Source: Martinezella lusitana
Lineage (GTDB): Bacteria; Pseudomonadota; Alphaproteobacteria; Rhizobiales; Rhizobiaceae
Direction of reading: 5' to 3'
DNA length: 64,000 nt
Assembly: GCF_900094565.1 (NCBI RefSeq)
Contig: NZ_FMAF01000014.1
Span: forward strand, 1 to 64,000
A program made the translations under genes and the position numbers. A model generated the notes under the pieces. It saw only the letters and a program-made list of their open reading frames with translations, had not been told where the DNA came from and made no database searches. Of this stretch, positions 1-7,656 are shown one piece after another. Within the stretch, counting starts at the first letter, position 1. Every line of letters starts with the position of its first letter.

Positions 1-1155
1 CTGTCGACCACGCAGGCCGCAGCGCTTAGCGCCAAGTCGATCACCGGTCTTACCACCGCTCAGGTCGGTGTACTTGGCTCGGCCAATGTCGCGGCACTCT
101 CCACGGCTCAGGTCGGTGCCCTGAACTCCACTCAGATCGGTGCCTTGAGCAGCGCTGAGCTTGCTGGTCTGTCGACGGCGGATGTCGCCGCCATCAACAC
201 CGCCGCTCTCGGAGGACTGTCGGAGGCCAATGTTGCAGCCCTGTCGTCTGATCAGGCTGCTGCCTTGACGACGGCTCAGGTCGCGACGCTCAAGACCACG
301 CAGATCCATGCTCTGACGTCGACCCAGGTCGGTGCGCTCAGCACCTCGCAGGTTGGAGCTTTCAGTTCGACCCAGGTCGGTGCTCTGACTACCGACAATG
401 TCGCCGGCCTGTCGACCACGCAGGCCGCGGCCCTCAGCTCCAAGTCGATCACCGGTCTCACCACCGCTCAGGTCGGCGCACTCGGCTCGGCCAATGTCGC
501 GGCACTCAGCACGGCTCAGGTCGGTGCCCTGAACTCTGCTCAGGTCGGTGCCTTGAGCAGCGCTGAGCTTGCTGGTCTGTCGACGGCGGATATCGCCGCC
601 ATCAACACCGCCGCTCTCGGAGGACTGTCGGAGACCAACGTTGCGACACTATCGTCTGATCAGGCTGCTGCCTTGACGACGGCTCAGGTCGCGACGCTCA
701 AGACCACGCAGATCCATGCTCTGACGTCGACCCAGGTCGGTGCGCTCAGCACCTCGCAGGTTGGAGCTTTCAGCGCGACCCAGGTCGGTGCACTGACCAC
801 GGACAACGTCGCCGGTCTTTCGACCACGCAGATTGGTGCTCTCAGCACAAAGTCTGTGACGGGTCTGTCCACCGCCCAGGTCGGCGCACTGAGCTCGACA
901 CAGGTCGAGGCTTTGAGCTCGACACAGACCGCAGCCTTGACTTCAAGTCAGATAGGTGCGCTGTCGACGGCCGATATTGCGGTCTTCTCAACCGATGATA
1001 TCGCGGCTATCACCACCACAGCCCTTGCCGGTCTGTCGACGACGGATATCGGAAGCTTGTCGAGCGGTCAGTTGCAAGCGATCACGACAACACAGCTGCA
1101 GGCTATGAACACTGATCAGGTAGCAGCCGTCATTGCGGCTTATCACGCCGCCTAA
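1..1155 (+). CDS. Octapeptide-repeat protein, C-terminal part (5' end outside window)
   Basis: The reading frame is open from the first base and ends at TAA 1153-1155, so the start lies upstream. All 384 visible codons are built from an 8-residue unit of the form L-[ST]-[ST]-x-[QDEN]-[VI]-x-[AG], for example LSTAQVGA and LTSTQVGA. From the TTG at 145 onward there is no Pro, Cys, Trp or Arg; the composition is Ala, Thr, Ser, Leu, Gln, Val and Gly. The last octads drift and the protein ends AAYHAA with no recognised anchor, so any secretion signal must lie outside the window. A strong terminator follows. I do not recognise a named family. The regular hydrophobic spacing suggests a solenoid or filament and a surface role is plausible, but this is inference. 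The TTG at 145 is internal, not a real start. Confidence 0.8.
   Translation: MSTTQAAALSAKSITGLTTAQVGVLGSANVAALSTAQVGALNSTQIGALSSAELAGLSTADVAAINTAALGGLSEANVAALSSDQAAALTTAQVATLKTTQIHALTSTQVGALSTSQVGAFSSTQVGALTTDNVAGLSTTQAAALSSKSITGLTTAQVGALGSANVAALSTAQVGALNSAQVGALSSAELAGLSTADIAAINTAALGGLSETNVATLSSDQAAALTTAQVATLKTTQIHALTSTQVGALSTSQVGAFSATQVGALTTDNVAGLSTTQIGALSTKSVTGLSTAQVGALSSTQVEALSSTQTAALTSSQIGALSTADIAVFSTDDIAAITTTALAGLSTTDIGSLSSGQLQAITTTQLQAMNTDQVAAVIAAYHAA
1..1155 (+). repeat. 408-base higher-order tandem repeat (17 octapeptides per unit)
   Basis: Units begin at 1, 409 and 817. The words starting at 1 and 409 both read CTGTCGACCACGCAGGCCGC, and the TTG-AGC-AGC block at 145 recurs at 553. 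Each unit is 136 codons, i.e. 17 octads. The second copy is close to the first at DNA level, while the third diverges after about 60 bases, as expected at the decaying edge of an array. The array probably continues upstream. Confidence 0.85.
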
Positions 1156-1206
1156 TCCAATCGCACAGCGATTGCGGTGCGATTAGTCTCGAACGACACG
1201 AAAATA

Positions 1207-1239
1207 TTCACGGCGCCTACAAGGCGCCGTGAACTTTTT
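1207..1239 (+). terminator. Rho-independent terminator after the repeat protein
   Basis: A perfect 11-bp stem (TTCACGGCGCC 1207-1217 with GGCGCCGTGAA 1223-1233) has a 5-base loop and is followed by C and five T. It lies 52 bases after the stop codon. A second hairpin with 8-bp arms sits just before it (1159-1166 with 1177-1184). The site separates this gene from the convergent hydrolase gene. Confidence 0.85.
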
Positions 1240-1311
1240 ATCGGCTATGTGGCGGAAGCCCAGCGAGCGGTTGCAAAAAGCGTCAGTCTCAACCGTTGAT
1301 GCGGCCACAGT

Positions 1312-2001
1312 TTATGAGGCCGCGTCTACGAAGCCACGAAAAACGCGGTTTCCCGGATGGTCCGTTCCGGCAAATAGCTCCTGGTGCCATTGAAGGCCAA
1401 TCGCAAACGCGTTGGATACGATTTCGATGGCCTCCACGATACCGTCTTCTGCGCAGGCACTCGCAATCACGGCGGGCGAAAGCTGCACGACCGCTTCGCG
1501 GTGAAAAGTGTTCACCTCAATGCGCAGCGTGCCGATAATGTCCGCCAGCCGCGAGCCTGGAAGGATATCGACGAAATGCAGTTGCCCTCGCTTGTCGTGC
1601 TCGGACGCAGCAGGAACGGATGCGCGTAGGTCGGGTGTGAGGCGACATCCGCTCAGGCAGGCAAGCATCTGCATCCCCGCGCAAATGCCGAGGACGGGCT
1701 TGTTCCTCTCAAGGTAGCCCTCAACCATGGCTCGTTCGACATCGAGGCGTTCCGATGGTGGAGCTTTGGAGACTTCGCCGGGGATATACCAATCGTCGGG
1801 ATAAGCGAACCGGCCGCCCACAGACACCAGGCCATCAAACTCGTTCAAAACAACATCCACGACTTCAGGCAGATAGGGGATGCCGAAAGGTAGGCCTCCC
1901 GCATCCCGAACAGCCTGAAAATATCCCTTCGCCGCTTCGTAGCGGGTGCCGCCTGTGCTCGTGTTCTCATCGAGAATGATGGCAATGCGGGGCTGACGCA
2001 T
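1312..2001 (-). CDS. Class I glutamine amidotransferase-like hydrolase (peptidase C26, PuuD-like)
   Basis: The 229-residue protein has the class I amidotransferase fold: nucleophile Cys107 in GICAGMQ, and His206 and Glu208 in QWHQE near the C terminus. PuuD and relatives hydrolyse gamma-glutamyl-GABA and similar amides in the cytoplasm, so a role in polyamine or gamma-glutamyl amide breakdown is likely. The usual QWHPE is QWHQE here; the His and Glu are kept, so activity is plausible. The ATG at 2001 has GGAGG ten bases upstream (complement 2012-2016) and begins MRQPRIAI. An in-frame ATG at 2037 with AGGGGA upstream would add 12 residues and cannot be excluded. The gene stands alone, convergent with the repeat protein, with no polyamine genes beside it. 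Confidence 0.75.
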   Translation of the reverse strand: MRQPRIAIILDENTSTGGTRYEAAKGYFQAVRDAGGLPFGIPYLPEVVDVVLNEFDGLVSVGGRFAYPDDWYIPGEVSKAPPSERLDVERAMVEGYLERNKPVLGICAGMQMLACLSGCRLTPDLRASVPAASEHDKRGQLHFVDILPGSRLADIIGTLRIEVNTFHREAVVQLSPAVIASACAEDGIVEAIEIVSNAFAIGLQWHQELFAGTDHPGNRVFRGFVDAAS

Positions 2002-2235
2002 GAGGTCCGGTCCTCCAACCTTTGCTCGTTTCAACATAGATTCCCCTACGTCAAAATGAGCAGCCTTTAAACAAGTACAGGCGTCTGTATAAACTCGGAT
2101 CTAAATCGAGCGCAATTTCGTTGGGCTCTCGGCATTCGTGCTAGTCTGTCGACCTTCCAATTAAAGCGATGGGACGACCGATACCCTGCGGGCAAGAGCA
2201 TAAGCTGGGCTCCGTCGATACGGTCTTTCTCACTT

Positions 2236-2760
2236 TTATCCGCAGCAGGCGCTCTTTTGCGATGAAGGACCGCAGCAGCTAACGCCTTTTCCAGTTTCCT
2301 CAGCAAGCCAGCGATCGCGGGGCTTGCAGCTTGCCGGCCGTGCCGCAAGCTCGATATGGACCTGACCGGCGCGAAGGTTAGGGTAGGCTGCCTGGTAAAG
2401 CTGCATCGGCTGCACGCCATCGCTCACCTCAAAGGTCAGCTTGGCCGAGCCGTCGAGTTTCACATGTTCGGACACTTTGCGAATGATCGCCGCGAACTTG
2501 CCGGCCGGCATATGGGTGCGATCATCCTCGTCAATATCCCAAAGCTGCACGAAAATCTCCGTCCAGGCTTCCGGGTTGGCGCCGCAGTCGAGCGCGGCGA
2601 ACTGGCCGGCTTTGACCTCGGTCACATGATAGCCACCCTTCACAGGCCGACCGTCGTAGTGGAACACCAGTGGCAGATCCTTCGCTGTCGCCAGCGTTTC
2701 GAGAAGCAAACCAAGGCTGATATCGGTGCGCTGAATTTTCGAGTTGTCGATCGCATTCAT
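2236..2760 (-). CDS. DUF6428 family protein of the arsenic locus
   Basis: The 174-residue protein starts at the ATG at 2760 (MNAIDNSK) and reads divergently from arsR with only 42 bases between them. It matches the small DUF6428 family often found beside arsR in proteobacterial arsenic loci; its biochemical role is unknown to me. The C terminus carries a cysteine cluster (SCCGPSSQKSACCG), which could bind thiophilic As(III) or a metal. The frame stays open upstream of 2760, but that extension runs antisense through arsR and is not believed. Sharing of the ArsR operator predicts induction by arsenite. Confidence 0.7.
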   Translation of the reverse strand: MNAIDNSKIQRTDISLGLLLETLATAKDLPLVFHYDGRPVKGGYHVTEVKAGQFAALDCGANPEAWTEIFVQLWDIDEDDRTHMPAGKFAAIIRKVSEHVKLDGSAKLTFEVSDGVQPMQLYQAAYPNLRAGQVHIELAARPASCKPRDRWLAEETGKGVSCCGPSSQKSACCG

Positions 2761-2775
2761 TTGCGGTATTCCTCG

Positions 2776-2802
2776 TTTGAATGATTCAAGGATGATTGAA
2801 AT
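2776..2802. promoter_or_regulatory. Candidate ArsR operator between divergent DUF6428 and arsR genes
   Basis: The 42-base intergenic region contains the perfect inverted repeat TTGAA-TGA-TTCAA (2777-2789) and a second half-site ATTGAAA just downstream, so ATTCAA-N6-TTGAA overlaps the first palindrome. ArsR/SmtB repressors typically bind such ATTCAA/TTGAAT-type inverted repeats. Its position would allow it to control both directions. Confidence 0.6.
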
Positions 2803-3159
2803 ATGGACCAGCGTCAAGCCCTCGGCGCCTTCGCCGCCCTTTCTCAGGAAACCCGCCTGCAGATCGTGCGCCTGCTCGTTGTTGCCGGTCCGGAGGGCAT
2901 GGCTGCCGGCGCCTTGGCCGAGAAGGTCGAGGTCTCCCCGTCGAACATCTCCTTCCATCTCAAGGAGCTCGAGCATTCCGGGCTGATTGCCGCGCAACGA
3001 CAATCCCGCTCGATCATCTACACCGCCCACTATGAATCCCTGGGCGGCCTGGTCCGCTTCCTGATGGAAGATTGCTGCTCCGGTCACCCGGAAATTTGTG
3101 CACCCGCCGCGGAGGTCGCGGCCTGCTGCACGCCTAAAATGGAGGAGACACTGCGATGA
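2803..3159 (+). CDS. arsR: ArsR family arsenic-responsive repressor
   Basis: The 118-residue protein has a winged-helix DNA-binding domain (about residues 10-80; the segment VSPSNISFHLKELEHSGL is the recognition region). Cysteines lie in the C-terminal tail: Cys91-Cys92, Cys99 and Cys108-Cys109. C-terminal As(III)-binding cysteines are characteristic of several ArsR types outside the E. coli ELCVC class, so arsenite is the probable inducer. It is the first gene of the arsenic operon, and its stop overlaps the start of arsC by 4 bases (ATGA, 3156-3159). It probably represses itself, the downstream genes and the divergent DUF6428 gene. Confidence 0.9.
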   Translation: MDQRQALGAFAALSQETRLQIVRLLVVAGPEGMAAGALAEKVEVSPSNISFHLKELEHSGLIAAQRQSRSIIYTAHYESLGGLVRFLMEDCCSGHPEICAPAAEVAACCTPKMEETLR

Positions 3160-3686
3160 CCACCGACCGCGTTTACAATGTTCTCTTTCTCTGCACCGGC
3201 AATTCCGCCCGCTCGATCCTGGCGGAGTCGATCCTCAACACCGAAGGGAAGGGCCGTTTCAAGGCCTATTCGGCCGGCAGCCAGCCGAAAGGCGAGGTCA
3301 ATCCGCACGCATTGAAGGAACTCGAAGCACTGGGCTATTCGTCTACGGGCTTCCGCTCGAAGGGCTGGGACGAGTTCGCCAAGCCGGGCGCACCGGAAAT
3401 GGACTTCATCTTCACGGTCTGCGACAGCGCCGCCGGCGAGGCCTGCCCGGTCTGGATCGGCCATCCGATGACTGCCCACTGGGGAATCGAGGATCCCGCC
3501 GCCGTCGAAGGCAACGAAGTCGAGAAGGCTCGTGCCTTTGCTCAGGCCGCAAGATACCTGAAAAACCGTATATCGCTGTTCGTGAACCTGCCGCTCGCTA
3601 CGATCGACAAGCTCGCATTGGAAACGCACCTGCGTCAGATCGGCGCGACGGAAGGCGCCAGCCAAAAGCAGACCGAGGCAAACTGA
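3156..3686 (+). CDS. arsC: Arsenate reductase, low-molecular-weight phosphatase type
   Basis: The 176-residue protein carries the phosphatase P-loop CTGNSARS with nucleophile Cys13 and Arg19. Two further cysteines (Cys89 and Cys97, TVCDSAAGEAC) match the relay pair of thioredoxin-coupled ArsC enzymes, and a DP motif (residues 113-114) holds the general acid. It would reduce As(V) to As(III) in the cytoplasm using thioredoxin. It overlaps arsR by 4 bases and ends at 3686, where aqpS begins (TGATG). A second, unrelated arsenate reductase follows at 4378, so the operon holds two reductase classes. Confidence 0.88.
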   Translation: MTTDRVYNVLFLCTGNSARSILAESILNTEGKGRFKAYSAGSQPKGEVNPHALKELEALGYSSTGFRSKGWDEFAKPGAPEMDFIFTVCDSAAGEACPVWIGHPMTAHWGIEDPAAVEGNEVEKARAFAQAARYLKNRISLFVNLPLATIDKLALETHLRQIGATEGASQKQTEAN

Positions 3687-4381
3687 TGGCCGGGTTCGAT
3701 CTGACGCGCCGGCTGGTCGCCGAGACCCTTGGCACCGCGATGCTGGTCGCGACCGTGGTCGGATCGGGCATCATGGCAACGTCGCTGACGCAGGACGTCG
3801 GGCTCGCGCTACTCGGCAACACTTTGGCGACGGGCGCCATCCTCGTCGTGCTGATCACCGTGCTCGGACCGATCTCCGGCGCCCACTTCAATCCGGCGGT
3901 ATCGCTGGTCTTCGCAATGTCGCGCGTACTGCCGAAGCGCGATTTTGGCGGGTATGTCCTGGCACAGATTGCTGGAGGGGTGGTCGGCACGCTGGCTGCG
4001 CATCTGATGTTCGACCTGCCGCTGATCGAGCTGTCGAGCAGGGTTCGCACCGGTGGCGCGCAATGGTTCTCGGAAGGCGTTGCAACCTTCGGGCTGGTGG
4101 CGACCATCCTTGCCGGCATCAAGTTCGAACAGAAGGCGGTGCCGTGGTTGGTCGGACTTTACATCACCGCCGCCTACTGGTTCACCGCCTCGACCTCTTT
4201 CGCCAATCCGGCAGTGGCCTTGGCCCGCTCGCTGACCAATACCTTCTCCGGCATTCGCCCGGTCGATCTTCCGGGCTTCTGGGTGGCGGAGATCGCCGGC
4301 GCGGTCGCAGCCCTTATCCTGTTCACTTGGCTGCTGCAGCCACGTGCGTCATCAACCGTATCGTCAGAGGCAAAGCTATGA
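3686..4381 (+). CDS. aqpS: Aquaglyceroporin of the arsenic operon
   Basis: The 231-residue membrane protein has six predicted helices and both aquaporin NPA boxes: HFNPAVSL (NPA at 69-71) and FANPAVALARS (NPA at 174-176). In Sinorhizobium meliloti AqpS in the ars operon lets As(III) made by ArsC leave the cell down its gradient; the same role is inferred here. The start ATG at 3686 is chosen because it overlaps the arsC stop and gives a normal N terminus (MAGFDLTRR). The frame is also open upstream across arsC, without support. The stop overlaps the next arsC by 4 bases. Confidence 0.9.
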   Translation: MAGFDLTRRLVAETLGTAMLVATVVGSGIMATSLTQDVGLALLGNTLATGAILVVLITVLGPISGAHFNPAVSLVFAMSRVLPKRDFGGYVLAQIAGGVVGTLAAHLMFDLPLIELSSRVRTGGAQWFSEGVATFGLVATILAGIKFEQKAVPWLVGLYITAAYWFTASTSFANPAVALARSLTNTFSGIRPVDLPGFWVAEIAGAVAALILFTWLLQPRASSTVSSEAKL

Positions 4382-4800
4382 ACGTCACCATCTATCACAA
4401 TCCGGCCTGCGGCACCTCGCGCAATACGCTGGCGATGATCCGTAATGCTGGCATCGACCCGACCGTCATTGAATATCTCAAGACGCCGCCATCGCGTGAA
4501 GAGCTCGCCAAGATGATCGCCGACGCACGCCTCAGCGTGCGTGAAGCTATTCGTCAGAAGGATACGCCCTACGCCGAGCTCGGTCTCGACAATCCTGCCT
4601 TGACCGACGATCAGCTGCTCGATGCAATGTTGAAGGACCCGATCCTGATCAACCGGCCGTTCGTGATCACACCGCTCGGCACGCGCCTGTCCAGGCCATC
4701 GGAGGTCGTGCTCGAGATCCTGCCGGAAACGCACAAGGGCGCCTTCACCAAGGAAGACGGCGAGAAGGTGCTCGATGCCGAGGGCAAGCGCATTGTCTGA
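4378..4800 (+). CDS. arsC: Arsenate reductase, glutaredoxin-dependent (ArsC/Spx fold)
   Basis: The 140-residue protein belongs to the E. coli plasmid-type ArsC family: the active site NPACGTSRN contains Cys11 as the arsenate-attacking thiol, and the arginines in INRPFV and TRLSRPSEV match those that bind the oxyanion. It uses glutathione and glutaredoxin. The start at 4378 (MNVTIYH) overlaps the aqpS stop by 4 bases. It is unrelated in fold to the reductase at 3156, so the two draw on different electron donors. Its 3' end overlaps arsH by 26 bases. Confidence 0.88.
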   Translation: MNVTIYHNPACGTSRNTLAMIRNAGIDPTVIEYLKTPPSREELAKMIADARLSVREAIRQKDTPYAELGLDNPALTDDQLLDAMLKDPILINRPFVITPLGTRLSRPSEVVLEILPETHKGAFTKEDGEKVLDAEGKRIV

Positions 4801-5500
4801 TCTGCCAGCCGCTTCGCCGGCACATCTGCGCCACATTGACTTGGAGACATTGCGGCCGCCGTTCTCCACGCACAAGCCCCGCATCCTGATCCTCTACGGC
4901 TCGCTGCGCGCCATCTCCTACAGCCGTTTCCTCGCGCATGAGGCCGGCCGGTTGCTCGAGCACTTCGGCTGCGAGGTGCGGATATTCAATCCGGAAGGTC
5001 TGCCGCTACCCGACGGCGCGCCGGTCAGCCATCCGAAGGTGCAGGAACTGCGCGAGTTGTCAGCATGGTCCGAGGGTCAGGTCTGGGTCAGCCCGGAACG
5101 CCACGGTGCGATGACTGGCATCATGAAGGCACAGATCGACTGGATACCGCTCTCGGTCGGCTCCGTGCGGCCAACGCAGGGCAAGACGCTGGCAGTGATG
5201 CAGGTGTCGGGTGGCTCACAATCGTTTAACGCCGTCAATCAGTTGCGGATTCTCGGGCGCTGGATGCGGATGATCACCATCCCGAACCAATCGTCGGTCG
5301 CCAAGGCCTTCCAGGAGTTCGACGCCGACGGCCGGATGAAACCATCCTCCTTTTACGACAGGGTCGTCGACGTCTGCGAGGAACTGGTCAAATTCACCTG
5401 GCTGACGCGTGACGCATCAGATTACCTCACCGATCGTTACAGCGAGCGGAAGGAAGAAGCAGAAAAGCTCGAACAGCGTGTGAGCCTGAAATCCATATGA
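4775..5500 (+). CDS. arsH: ArsH, NADPH-dependent FMN reductase
   Basis: The 241-residue flavodoxin-like protein has the N-terminal FMN phosphate-binding segment YGSLRAISYSRFLAHEAG and the ArsH-specific GSVRPTQGKTLAVMQVSGG stretch in the middle. ArsH reduces quinones and azo compounds and oxidises trivalent methyl- and phenylarsenicals to less toxic pentavalent forms. The ATG at 4775 overlaps arsC; a start further in would remove the family N-terminal extension. It is followed by the arsK start with a 4-base overlap (ATGA, 5497-5500), so the two are probably translationally coupled. Confidence 0.9.
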   Translation: MPRASALSDLPAASPAHLRHIDLETLRPPFSTHKPRILILYGSLRAISYSRFLAHEAGRLLEHFGCEVRIFNPEGLPLPDGAPVSHPKVQELRELSAWSEGQVWVSPERHGAMTGIMKAQIDWIPLSVGSVRPTQGKTLAVMQVSGGSQSFNAVNQLRILGRWMRMITIPNQSSVAKAFQEFDADGRMKPSSFYDRVVDVCEELVKFTWLTRDASDYLTDRYSERKEEAEKLEQRVSLKSI

Positions 5501-6723
5501 CCACCAGCAACGAACGGCCACCCATCGCCGCAATCCTCGCCCTCGGTCTCACGCAGATCATCGGCTACGGAACGCTCTATTACAGCTTCAGCATCCTCGC
5601 GCCGGATATGGCGCGGGATTTGAACTGGTCGTCGGAATGGATTTTTGGCGCGCTATCAGCGGCTCTCCTGATCGGCGGTCTCGCCGCGCCAACGATGGGC
5701 AAGTGGATCGATCGCTTTGGCGCCGGCAGGATCATGACGGCCGGCTCGGCGATCGCGGCTGCGGCGCTTACCGCCTGCGCGTTTGCTCCCGGCAAGGTCG
5801 CCTTCGTTGCCGCGCTGATCGCGATCGAGACTGCATCCAACCTGGTGCAATATGGGGCGGCTTTCGCATTGCTCGTTCAGATCAGGCCGAAGGTTGCCCA
5901 GCGCAGCATTACCTATCTGACGCTGATCGCCGGCTTTGCTTCGACGATCTTCTGGCCGATCACGACGGCGTTGCATACGCATCTCTCCTGGCAAAACGTC
6001 TATCTGATCTTCGCGGCGATCAATCTTCTGGTCTGCCTTCCCATTCATGCGTGGTTGTCGCACAGCGTCAGCGAAATCCGCAAACGGGAGAAGAACGAAG
6101 CGCCAAGGCATGTCGAACCAAGCCTTCCGCCGTCGATCCGGACGCCGGCCTTCATCCTGATGGTCATGGGGTTTGCCTTGGAGAGCTTCGTCAATGCAGC
6201 GCTGCTGGTCCATATGGTTCCCGTGCTGTCCGGACTTGGGCTTGGAGCCATGGCCGTGATGGTCGGCATGCTTTTTGGCCCGTCGCAGGTGCTGAGCCGC
6301 TTCACCAACATGGTCTTCGGGGGTGGTCTATCGCAACTGACGCTCGCGCTTATCTCCGCTGTGTTGTTGCCGGCAGCTCTTGTCGTTTTGATAGTCACTG
6401 CGCCGTCGGTGCTGGGCGCACTGGCGTTTGCCGTCGTCTTCGGTCTTGGGTCGGGGCTGAACAGCATCGTGCAGGGGACTTTGCCACTGGCACTATTTGG
6501 AAGTGAGGGCTACGGAAAGCGGCAGGGACAAGTCTTAGCCATTCGTCTGATGATCTCATCGACCGCACCGTTTATTCTGGCGTTCATGATGGAAAACATC
6601 GGCGTATCCTGGTCTCTGTCTGTCGCCGCCGTACTCGGCACTGTCGCCGTTGCAGCGTTCTTCGGCATCATGCGGCTGATGCGGCCATTGACCAGACCCC
6701 AACCTCTTCTAAACGGACGGTAA
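5497..6723 (+). CDS. arsK: Arsenite efflux MFS transporter, ArsK-like
   Basis: The 408-residue protein has about 12 hydrophobic helices and a charged central loop (near residues 190-210, IRKREKNEAPRHVEP), the layout of the major facilitator superfamily. In Agrobacterium an MFS protein of the ars cluster, ArsK, exports As(III), Sb(III) and organoarsenicals; gene position here (last in arsR-arsC-aqpS-arsC-arsH) supports the same job. No Acr3, ArsB or ArsA is present, so this would be the only active exporter, working beside the AqpS channel. The substrate call rests mainly on context. Confidence 0.75.
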   Translation: MTTSNERPPIAAILALGLTQIIGYGTLYYSFSILAPDMARDLNWSSEWIFGALSAALLIGGLAAPTMGKWIDRFGAGRIMTAGSAIAAAALTACAFAPGKVAFVAALIAIETASNLVQYGAAFALLVQIRPKVAQRSITYLTLIAGFASTIFWPITTALHTHLSWQNVYLIFAAINLLVCLPIHAWLSHSVSEIRKREKNEAPRHVEPSLPPSIRTPAFILMVMGFALESFVNAALLVHMVPVLSGLGLGAMAVMVGMLFGPSQVLSRFTNMVFGGGLSQLTLALISAVLLPAALVVLIVTAPSVLGALAFAVVFGLGSGLNSIVQGTLPLALFGSEGYGKRQGQVLAIRLMISSTAPFILAFMMENIGVSWSLSVAAVLGTVAVAAFFGIMRLMRPLTRPQPLLNGR

Positions 6724-6943
6724 CCTTCCAACTGGAAGGAGATGGCAGCGCCTCTGCATCTGAGAATGAAATCACGCAGGCCTCTGTTTTCGGCGCGGTC
6801 TTTTCCATAGCGGCAGATGACGTGAAGATGGGCTCCCCCGGTGCAGGCGATCGCTCCCGGCAAAAATTTTTCCCGGCCTCTGTCGGAACCCCCTTCTGTT
6901 GGCCGTCCTTGGAGCATTAAACGCTTCAACCCGGAGGGATATC

Positions 6944-7366
6944 GTGGAAAACGCTCAATCGGCTTGGCAGACCGCCGCCATTCTCATCGCCCGCCTAATC
7001 TTCGCTGCCGTCTTTCTGATGGCCGTCTCATTCAAATTCATGGATATGGGCGCCACTGCCAGCTATATCGCCGCCGCCGGCTTCCCGTTCTCGCAGTTGT
7101 TGGCCTGGTGTGCAGCGATCCTCGAAGTGCTGCTGGTCATTGCCTTCTTGACTGGCGCCTTCTTCACCCCGGCGGCGATCGTTGCTGCCGTTTATGTGAT
7201 CTTCCTCGGATTCTCATTCCATGGCCCGTCGCACTGGGGCGGCAACCAGGCGGAGTTCGGCTTCTTCGTCGACCACTTTACCTTTGTAGCCGGTCTGTTC
7301 TTTGCCGCCGTGCACGGGCCGGGGAGCGTGCTTGCCGTCAGGGCAGGTTGGCCTGGCGGGGCGTGA
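6944..7366 (+). CDS. DoxX family membrane protein
   Basis: The 140-residue protein has four hydrophobic helices and resembles the DoxX family of small membrane proteins, whose functions are mixed (oxidoreductase partner or membrane redox helper). The GTG at 6944 is preferred because GGAGGG lies at 6933-6938. The frame runs upstream to a TTG at 6899 without a ribosome site. The motif SFHGPSHWGGNQAEFGFFVDH in the third loop is rich in His and Trp. It follows the arsenic operon by 220 bases and may or may not belong to it. A hairpin (8-bp arms 7370-7377 and 7389-7396) lies just after the stop but has no T run. Confidence 0.7.
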   Translation: MENAQSAWQTAAILIARLIFAAVFLMAVSFKFMDMGATASYIAAAGFPFSQLLAWCAAILEVLLVIAFLTGAFFTPAAIVAAVYVIFLGFSFHGPSHWGGNQAEFGFFVDHFTFVAGLFFAAVHGPGSVLAVRAGWPGGA

Positions 7367-7656
7367 GCGTCCGGCTTTACATGGACTGAAGCCGGATCCT
7401 GAACCGCACGTAGACCCTTATACGACGAGCGGCGCAGATTGCCGGCGTTGGTCCAACCACGAAATTCGATCTCGCAATCGGTGTTGGTTGGGCGAAGACC
7501 AGACTTTTGCCCTTAAGCGGCACCACCGGTTGTTTTGTCTTGGGCCTGCCCAGCGTCTGTATGTTCGATAATGACTTCGGCGGCGTTCCCATCAAATTCA
7601 CCCTGGATCCGGTGTCCGATCGACAGCAACTTATCGTCGCGTGATCGGTGAACGGT

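Noticed and set aside
145..1155. Treating the TTG at 145 as the true start of the repeat protein
   Set aside because: The frame is open from base 1 with the same repeats, there is no ribosome site, and TTG recurs throughout as the Leu codon of the repeat.
1..1155. CRISPR-like array because of regular DNA repeats
   Set aside because: The repeats are coding, in frame, 24 and 408 bases long, and have no unique spacers.
7370..7396. Terminator after the DoxX-like gene
   Set aside because: The 8-bp stem is clear but no T tract follows, so intrinsic termination is doubtful.
7414..7644. Possible small gene after the DoxX-like gene (frame ending IKFTLDPVSDRQQLIVA)
   Set aside because: No good start or ribosome site and no recognisable family; it may be a degraded fragment but evidence is too thin.
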